Shown here: piece after piece, positions 41,672 through 46,714 of the stretch
Layout of the letters: each line of letters begins with the position of its first letter
Position numbering within the stretch: the stretch's first letter is position 1
Assembly: GCF_902499125.1 (NCBI RefSeq)
Contig: NZ_CABVPX010000047.1
Location: 1-46,714, forward strand
Direction of reading: 5' to 3'
Length of the DNA: 46,714 nucleotides
DNA from: Burkholderia arboris
GTDB taxonomy: Bacteria; Pseudomonadota; Gammaproteobacteria; Burkholderiales; Burkholderiaceae
Notes under the pieces: model-generated
What the model was told of the DNA's origin: nothing
The model's database searches: none
The model's input: only the letters and a program-made list of their open reading frames with translations
Made by a program: the position numbers and the translations under genes

Positions 41672-43012
41672 ATGAATCCGCTTCACGCGCTGCCGGCGTC
41701 CGCGTCGGCAACGGCCCGGCGCACGCGCGTGCGCTGGCTCGTGCTGACCGTCCTGTTCGCGGTCACGACGATCAACTACGCGGATCGCGCGGCGATCGCG
41801 ATCGCCGGCCCGAGCCTCGCCCGCGCGCTGCACCTGAGCCACGTGCAGATCGGCTTCATCTTCTCCGCGTTCGGCTGGTCGTACGTGGTCGCGCAACTGC
41901 CGGGCGGCTGGCTGCTCGACCGCTACGGGTCGCGCATCGTCTATGCGTTCAGCATCTTCTTCTGGTCGCTGTTCACGCTGCTGCAGGGCTCGATCGGCTT
42001 CTTCGGCGGCGCGGCCGCGTTCGCGCTGCTGTTCGGGCTGCGCTTCCTGGTCGGCGCGGCCGAGGCGCCGTCGTTCCCGGCCAACAGCCGGATCGTGTCC
42101 GCGTGGTTCCCGGCCGCCGAGCGCGGCACCGCGTCGGCGATCTTCAACGCCGCGCAGTACGCGGCGACCGTCGTGTTCGCGCCGCTGATGGGCTGGCTCG
42201 TGCACGCGTTCGGCTGGCAGTCGGTGTTTGCGGTGATGGGCGTGCTCGGCTTCGCGTTCGTCCTGGTGTGGAACCGCACGATGTACGACCCGAAGGACCA
42301 CCCGAACATCAACCGTGCGGAACTCGACTACCTCGCCGAAGGCGGCGCGCTCGTCAACATCGACCAGGCGACCGGCGGACGCGACGGCGGCCCGTCGATG
42401 CATCATGTGAAGGCGCTGCTGAGGAACCGGATGCTGATCGGCGTGTACGTCGCGCAGTACTGCATCAACGCGCTCACCTATTTCTTCATCACGTGGTTCC
42501 CCGTCTATCTCGTGCAGGCGCGCGGGATGTCGATCCTCAACGCGGGGCTCGTCGCGTCGATCCCGGCCGTGTGCGGGTTCCTCGGCGGGATACTCGGCGG
42601 CGTCGTGTCCGACGCGCTGCTCAAGCAGGGCCGGTCGCTGTCGGTCGCACGCAAGGTGCCGATCGTGTTCGGCATGTTGCTGTCGATGTCGATGATCGTC
42701 TGCAACTACACCGATTCGCACGTGCTCGTCGTACTGTTCATGGCGCTGTCGTTCTTCGGCAAGGGGCTCGGCGCGCTCGGCTGGGCCGTCAACGCCGACA
42801 CCGCGCCGCGCCAGATCGCGGGGCTGAGCGGCGCGCTGCTCAACACGTGCGGCAACCTCTCCAGCATCACGACGCCGATCGCGATCGGCTATATCGTCGA
42901 CCGCAGCGGCTCGTTCAACGGCGCGCTCGTCTATGTCGTCGCGCACGCGCTCGTCGCCGTGATCTGCTACCTGTTCGTCGTCGGCGAGATCCGCCGCGTC
43001 GAGCTTCAATGA
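41672..43012 (+). CDS. MFS transporter, anion:cation symporter family (GudP-like)
   Basis: 446-aa transporter with about 12 membrane segments. Family features: LFAVTTINYADRAAIAIAGPSLARAL at TM1, GWSYVVAQLPGGWLLDRYGSRIVY at TM2-3, GAAEAPSFPANSRIVSAWFPAAERGTASAIFNAAQY at TM4-5, all typical of the sugar-acid (glucarate/galactarate) ACS branch. Being 62 bp before a glucarate dehydratase gene, it most likely imports D-glucarate or galactarate with protons. The ribosome site GGAGGAGACA (41658-41667) is fully complementary to the small RNA at 24493-24551. Confidence 0.9.
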   Translation: MNPLHALPASASATARRTRVRWLVLTVLFAVTTINYADRAAIAIAGPSLARALHLSHVQIGFIFSAFGWSYVVAQLPGGWLLDRYGSRIVYAFSIFFWSLFTLLQGSIGFFGGAAAFALLFGLRFLVGAAEAPSFPANSRIVSAWFPAAERGTASAIFNAAQYAATVVFAPLMGWLVHAFGWQSVFAVMGVLGFAFVLVWNRTMYDPKDHPNINRAELDYLAEGGALVNIDQATGGRDGGPSMHHVKALLRNRMLIGVYVAQYCINALTYFFITWFPVYLVQARGMSILNAGLVASIPAVCGFLGGILGGVVSDALLKQGRSLSVARKVPIVFGMLLSMSMIVCNYTDSHVLVVLFMALSFFGKGLGALGWAVNADTAPRQIAGLSGALLNTCGNLSSITTPIAIGYIVDRSGSFNGALVYVVAHALVAVICYLFVVGEIRRVELQ

Positions 43013-43074
43013 ACGGCGCGGGCCGCGCCGGCGCGTCCGGCGGCCCGCGCGCCACCGGAACCAGGAGCGAACCG

Positions 43075-44472
43075 ATGTCCGAACCCAGCCGTGCCGGCAC
43101 GCCGCGCGTCACGCGCATGCAGGTGATTCCCGTCGCCGGCCGCGACAGCATGCTGCTCAACCTGTGCGGCGCGCATGCGCCGTATTTCACGCGCAACCTC
43201 GTGATCCTCGACGACAGCAGCGGGCATACGGGCGTCGGCGAAGTGCCGGGCGGCGAAGGCATCCGCCACGCGCTCGAGCGCATGACGGATCGCGTGGTCG
43301 GCCAGCCGATCGGGCGCTACCAGGCGACGCTCAACGCGGTGCGCGCGGCGCTGTCCGGTGCCGACGCGGGTGCGGGCCGCACGATCCGGCACGAAGTGAC
43401 GTCGGCTGGCGAGGCTGCGGTGCTGCGCCAGCCGCACGAGATCAACCTGCGGCTCGACAACGTGATCACCGCGATCGAGGCCGCGTTGCTCGACCTGCTC
43501 GGCCAGTATCTCGACGTGCCGGTCGCGGCGCTGCTCGGCGAAGGCCAGCAGCGCGACGCGGTGCCGATGCTCGCGTACCTGTTCTACATCGGCGAGCGGC
43601 GTCGCACCGACCTGCCGTATCGCGACGAGACGCGCGCAGTGGATGCGTGGTTCCGGCTGCGCAACGAGGCGGCGCTCACGCCGGCCGACATCGCGCGGCA
43701 GGCCGAGGCCGCGGTCGAGCGCTACGGGTTCACCGATTTCAAGCTGAAGGGCGGCGTGATGGCGGGCGCCGACGAGATGGAAGCGATCGCCGCGATCAAG
43801 GCGCGCTTTCCCGACGCGCGCGCGACGCTCGACCCGAACGGCGCGTGGTCGCTCGACGAAGCCGTCGCACTGTGCCGCGGGCAAGGCCAGCTGCTCGCGT
43901 ATGCGGAAGATCCGTGCGGGCCGGAAGGCGGCTATTCGGGCCGCGAGGTGATGGCCGAATTCCGCCGCGCGACGGGGATCCCGACCGCGACCAACATGAT
44001 CGCAACCGACTGGCGGCAGATGGATCACGCCGTGCGGCTGCAGGCGGTCGACATCCCGCTCGCCGATCCGCATTTCTGGACGATGCAGGGCTCGGTGCGG
44101 CTCGCGCAGCTGTGTCGCGACTGGGGGCTCACATGGGGCTCGCACTCGAACAACCACTTCGACGTGTCGCTCGCGATGTTCACGCATGCGGCCGCGGCCG
44201 CGCCCGGCACGATCACCGCGATCGACACGCACTGGATCTGGCAGGAAGGCGACGCGCGGCTCACGCGCGAACCGCTCGCGATCGTCGGCGGCAAGGTGGC
44301 CGTGCCGGAACGGCCGGGGCTCGGGATCGAGATCGACATGGCACAGGTCGAGGCCGCGCATGCGCTGTACAACGCGGTGGGCGGCACCGCGCGTGATGAC
44401 GCGATCGCGATGCGCTATCTGGTGCCGGGGTGGACGTACGATCCGAAGCGGCCGAGTTTCGGGCGCGGGTGA
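43075..44472 (+). CDS. gudD: Glucarate dehydratase
   Basis: 465-aa enolase-superfamily enzyme that dehydrates D-glucarate (and L-idarate) to 5-keto-4-deoxyglucarate. The catalytic bases and metal ligands are visible: K223/K225 in DFKLKGG, D253 and N255 in LDPNGAW, E278 in AEDPCGPEGGYSGRE, and the H357 base in TWGSHSNNHFDVSLAM. It is about 20 residues longer than the E. coli enzyme owing to an N-terminal extension. A CAGGAG ribosome site precedes ATG 43075. It forms an operon with the GudP-like transporter; the next pathway enzymes are not in the window. Confidence 0.94.
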   Translation: MSEPSRAGTPRVTRMQVIPVAGRDSMLLNLCGAHAPYFTRNLVILDDSSGHTGVGEVPGGEGIRHALERMTDRVVGQPIGRYQATLNAVRAALSGADAGAGRTIRHEVTSAGEAAVLRQPHEINLRLDNVITAIEAALLDLLGQYLDVPVAALLGEGQQRDAVPMLAYLFYIGERRRTDLPYRDETRAVDAWFRLRNEAALTPADIARQAEAAVERYGFTDFKLKGGVMAGADEMEAIAAIKARFPDARATLDPNGAWSLDEAVALCRGQGQLLAYAEDPCGPEGGYSGREVMAEFRRATGIPTATNMIATDWRQMDHAVRLQAVDIPLADPHFWTMQGSVRLAQLCRDWGLTWGSHSNNHFDVSLAMFTHAAAAAPGTITAIDTHWIWQEGDARLTREPLAIVGGKVAVPERPGLGIEIDMAQVEAAHALYNAVGGTARDDAIAMRYLVPGWTYDPKRPSFGRG

Positions 44473-44597
44473 TAGCGCGGCAGGCGGCGGGCGGTTGTTG
44501 CCAAACGCGGAAAACGCCCGCATCCTGCCGGCTGCCTGAGCCGGCCCGCGTGGCGGGCGGCTCGGCGCCCCGTTCACCCGAAGGAAAAGCGCTCGTC

Positions 44598-44909
44598 ATG
44601 ACGTCTCCCGACCCGACACCGCGGCAGATCATCGTCTTCGTCCTGTATTCGGTGCTGTGCCTGCCCGCGAGCATGACCGTTGCGGGTTATGCCGCGACCC
44701 GGATCACGCAGAACGTATCGAATTTCGAAGGCGGTGCAGGCTACGCGGCGCTCTGGTGGATCATCATTCTGACCTGCGTGTTCTACGGACTGTCGATCGC
44801 CCTCTTCGCGCTGCTGCGGAAGAGGATCGCGATCCTTGCGGCCATCACGGTGGCGTTCGCCGTGTTGTCGGTGCCGGCGATCAGGGTGATCTACGAGTTG
44901 GCGACCTAG
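44598..44909 (+). CDS. Small integral membrane protein of unknown function
   Basis: 103-aa protein with three hydrophobic segments: about 10-33 (IIVFVLYSVLCLPASMTVAGYAA), 49-69 (LWWIIILTCVFYGLSIALFAL) and 75-97. Starts at ATG 44598 after AAGGA. No domain recognised. Last chromosomal gene before the integration site; 125 bp after gudD and perhaps cotranscribed. Confidence 0.6.
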   Translation: MTSPDPTPRQIIVFVLYSVLCLPASMTVAGYAATRITQNVSNFEGGAGYAALWWIIILTCVFYGLSIALFALLRKRIAILAAITVAFAVLSVPAIRVIYELAT

Positions 44910-44935
44910 TCCGCCGGACTATGGGCCCGCAGAAA

Positions 44936-44967
44936 ACAAAAAGGCCCGATCTTGCGATCGGGCCTTT
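44936..44967. terminator. Terminator shared by the membrane-protein gene and the tRNA locus
   Basis: AAAGGCCCGATC/GATCGGGCCTTT, loop TTGC. On the minus strand it is followed by TTTTGTTTT, i.e. it is the original terminator of the minus-strand tRNA-Ala gene; on the plus strand the T tract is short. Confidence 0.8.
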
Positions 44968-44977
44968 CGAATTCCGT

Positions 44978-45022
44978 TGGTGGAGCGGAGGAGGATCGAA
45001 CTCCCGACCTTCGCATTGCGAA
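44978..45022 (-). pseudogene. 3' half of tRNA-Ala(CGC): attachment-site remnant
   Basis: The minus strand carries exactly the last 45 nt of a tRNA: anticodon loop TTCGCAA (anticodon CGC, alanine), anticodon-stem 3' strand TGCGA, variable loop AGGTC, a paired T arm GGGAG/CTCCT with TTCGATC loop, acceptor strand CCGCTCC, and ACCA. Upstream of the anticodon loop the sequence (GGCCTTCTGA) cannot form the 5' stem. So homology stops at the anticodon loop, a classic crossover point for tyrosine integrases. The intact tRNA is expected at the other end of the element, outside the window. Confidence 0.82.
44992..45009. repeat. Direct repeat, copy 1 (tRNA T-arm sequence)
   Basis: AGGATCGAACTCCCGACC is identical to 46230-46247. 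The two copies bracket the integrase gene, 1238 bp apart. Confidence 0.7.
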
Positions 45023-45113
45023 TCAGAAGGCCGGCTCAATAAAATAAGGGCTTCTTGACCATAATCTGCCTTTTTGGGACACTCTTGAGACAGTCACGTC
45101 CCGAAAATGGCCC

Positions 45114-46172
45114 ATGGCAACCATCACCAAGCGCGGCGACCTTCAATGGCAAGCCAAGGTACGCCGGAAAGGCTACCCCCAGCAATCGAAAACATTCGAT
45201 ACCCGAGCTGACGCCGAAAAATGGGCGCGCGCCATCGAAAGCGAAATGGACAGAGGCCGCTTCGTGAGCAGTGCAGAGGCTGAAAGTACGACGTTCACAG
45301 AGGCACTCGACCGCTACGAGCGCGAAATTGCGTCGAATAAGCGAGGCGCAGTCCAGGAAAAATCAATCATCCGGATGCTGCGAAACTCGTTGCTGGCCGA
45401 GCGACCACTCGCCGGAATACGGCGTGTCGACATCGCGAAGCTGCGCGACGAATGGTGCGAGACGCATAGCCCGGCAACCGTTGTCCGCCGCCTTGCGGTC
45501 ATTTCACATCTCTTCACGATTGCGCGTAAGGAATGGGGCCTGGAGAGTCTTTCCAATCCCGTCGAACTGGTTCGCAAACCTACAGTCAAGAACGAGCGCA
45601 CCCGGCGCATATCCAACATCGAACCAGATACCCAGAGATGCACGTCGACCGACGAGCTTGCTTACGTAAAAGCAGCATCCGCGTCTGCTTTCTTGCCAGC
45701 CCTGATCGACATTGCAGTCGAAACGGCAATGCGACGAAGCGAGTTGATCTCGCTCGGCCCAGCTCAAGTTGATTTAACAAAGCGCGTTGCACGACTCGCC
45801 ATGACGAAGAATGGCACCGCGCGAGACGTTCCGCTCTCGAGCAAAGCGGTTGCCGTCTTTGAAGAGCTAAGCAAAGATGGACGTGAATTGTTTTTCCCGC
45901 TTCGCGCCGACGCAGTGACCCGGGCCTTCGAAAGAGCGGTCGCACGAGCTCGGAAAACTTACGAGGAGGATTGTGCTCGCAATGGCGCACCGCATGACCC
46001 AAAATTTCTGATCGACTTATGCTTTCACGACTTGCGACATGAGGCCACGTCTAGGCTTGCTGAAAAGTTTCCTCTTCATGAGCTGGCGAAAATTACGGGC
46101 CATCGCGACACGAAGATGCTGATGCGGTATTACCATCCCAAAGCCGAAGACCTCGCCAAGAAGCTTGATTAG
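45114..46172 (+). CDS. Tyrosine-type site-specific integrase
   Basis: 352-aa phage/island integrase. The N-terminal part has a beta-rich arm-binding domain (GDLQWQAKVRRKGYPQQSKTFDTRADAEKWA) and a core-binding region (about 58-150). The catalytic set is complete: R207 (AMRRSELI), K232 (TKNG), H305 and R308 (HDLRHEATSRL), H330 (ITGHRD) and Tyr339 (MRYYHP). Codon use and GC are lower than in the chromosome to the left. It starts 92 bp beyond the tRNA remnant and reads away from it. It should catalyse insertion at the anticodon loop of tRNA-Ala(CGC). No excisionase is visible in the window. Confidence 0.93.
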   Translation: MATITKRGDLQWQAKVRRKGYPQQSKTFDTRADAEKWARAIESEMDRGRFVSSAEAESTTFTEALDRYEREIASNKRGAVQEKSIIRMLRNSLLAERPLAGIRRVDIAKLRDEWCETHSPATVVRRLAVISHLFTIARKEWGLESLSNPVELVRKPTVKNERTRRISNIEPDTQRCTSTDELAYVKAASASAFLPALIDIAVETAMRRSELISLGPAQVDLTKRVARLAMTKNGTARDVPLSSKAVAVFEELSKDGRELFFPLRADAVTRAFERAVARARKTYEEDCARNGAPHDPKFLIDLCFHDLRHEATSRLAEKFPLHELAKITGHRDTKMLMRYYHPKAEDLAKKLD

Positions 46173-46229
46173 CTCCAGATTGAGGCAATCTCAACCCGGG
46201 TCGGCTCCGGCGCTGTCCTAGAAACACGA

Positions 46230-46247
46230 AGGATCGAACTCCCGACC
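46230..46247. repeat. Direct repeat, copy 2
   Basis: Second perfect copy of the 18-bp T-arm sequence; its flanks do not continue the tRNA (GCAATACAGG instead of TTCGCATTGC), so it is not a second half-tRNA. It may be an integrase arm or secondary attachment site, or the trace of an older insertion. Confidence 0.6.
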
Positions 46248-46386
46248 GCAATACAGGTAACCTCGCCCGAACCAAGAAGGCGGAGATGCCCCCAAAGTTG
46301 CCCCCCACTTTGCTCCCCTACGCCAGAGTTACCGCTAGGTCTCGTGCCGCCGAGGCAAGCTGTGCCCACACTCACCGCAGCCCGCC

Positions 46387-46714
46387 TCATACGCCGATCC
46401 TTACGTTGTAGCCAAGCGCCCGCAGCCCCTTGCTAGTACGCATGTTCCGCGGCGGGAACTCGTCCGGCCGGGCCCAACCGACGACCTCGCCGAGGCTGCT
46501 TAGTCCGATGTGTGGAATTGCCCACTGGTCGCTACGGATGGAGTTCCAGAGCCGTGCGGCGACGCTCCCATTTCCCCAGACAACGTAATTCAACAACTCA
46601 AGAACCGTCTTGCCATCGCGAGACCGCTGTCGCCAAATCGTAAGCGTCAATCTGAGGCCGTCTTGACGATCAGAACTTGACCTCTGAGAGGCGCTGATTC
46701 GCGAGCACGAGATC
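46387..46714 (-). CDS. Partial hypothetical protein of the island (5' end outside window)
   Basis: The minus-strand frame is open from the window edge to a stop at 46387. The last 87 residues follow a TTG at 46650, but the frame upstream also reads without a stop to the window end, so the true start is probably outside. The C-terminus (GNGSVAARLWNSIRSDQWAIPHIGLSSLGEVVGWARPDEFPPRNMRTSKGLRALGYNV) is protein-like, with no family recognised. Confidence 0.5.
   Translation of the reverse strand, partial: ISCSRISASQRSSSDRQDGLRLTLTIWRQRSRDGKTVLELLNYVVWGNGSVAARLWNSIRSDQWAIPHIGLSSLGEVVGWARPDEFPPRNMRTSKGLRALGYNVRIGV

Noticed and set aside
44936..45022. Complete tRNA gene at the integration site
   Set aside because: The 5' half (acceptor 5' strand, D arm, anticodon-stem 5' strand) is absent from the adjoining sequence.
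46221..46260. Second tRNA gene or remnant at the right-hand direct repeat
   Set aside because: Only 18 bp of T-arm match; neither acceptor nor anticodon sequence continues on either side.
1..46714. CRISPR arrays, rRNA genes or complete insertion sequences
   Set aside because: No regularly spaced repeats, rRNA-like segments or transposase ORFs with terminal inverted repeats were found on either strand.

Overview
The window is high-GC betaproteobacterial chromosome. Gene content, order and promoter style (weak -35, TAAAAT -10 boxes) point to Burkholderia, most likely the B. cepacia complex: a paaABCDE operon beside paaR, hppD and a fused indolepyruvate ferredoxin oxidoreductase, then maeB, pyrE and argC. 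Species assignment is inference from layout, not from a database search.

Layout. 61-1434: a secreted SGNH/GDSL hydrolase (minus) and its terminator. 1576-7022: PaaR-type operator, paaABCDE, a DUF1835-type protein and the TetR regulator PaaR. 7257-9786: a GNAT acetyltransferase, an AsnC/Lrp regulator divergent from hppD. 9920-14035: a small secreted protein and the 1196-aa indolepyruvate:ferredoxin oxidoreductase. Together 1576-14035 form an aromatic amino-acid catabolic block: arylpyruvates can go to homogentisate (HppD) or to aryl-acetyl-CoA (IOR), and phenylacetyl-CoA is the substrate of PaaABCE. 14184-20347: core metabolism (malic enzyme, orotate phosphoribosyltransferase, PEBP/YbhB protein, flavodoxin-like protein, ArgC). 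20782-24446: two paralogous lipoproteins and an OmpW-like outer-membrane protein. 24493-24587: an intergenic small RNA gene with its own promoter and terminator, carrying a double anti-Shine-Dalgarno motif. 24631-29789: LysR/MFS divergent pair, LysE exporter, beta-hydroxyacid dehydrogenase, Mut7-C RNase-fold protein, small basic secreted protein. 30148-34410: a MacB-like ABC export operon (adaptor, ATPase, two permeases). 34522-37593: a solitary 1023-aa metallophosphoesterase / STAND-like NTPase / TPR protein with visibly lower GC, a good candidate for an NLR-like immune protein. 37616-40444: carotenoid oxygenase, DUF2239 protein (behind twin operators) and a GST. 40536-44909: LysR, GudP-like MFS transporter, glucarate dehydratase, small membrane protein. 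44978-46714: the 3' half of tRNA-Ala(CGC), a tyrosine integrase and the start of a mobile island that runs out of the window.

The two observations most worth follow-up are the effector-NTPase-TPR protein at 34522-37593 and the CU-rich small RNA at 24493-24551, whose complement matches the ribosome-binding sites of the IOR gene (12 nt) and of the glucarate-type transporter (10 nt) in this same window.
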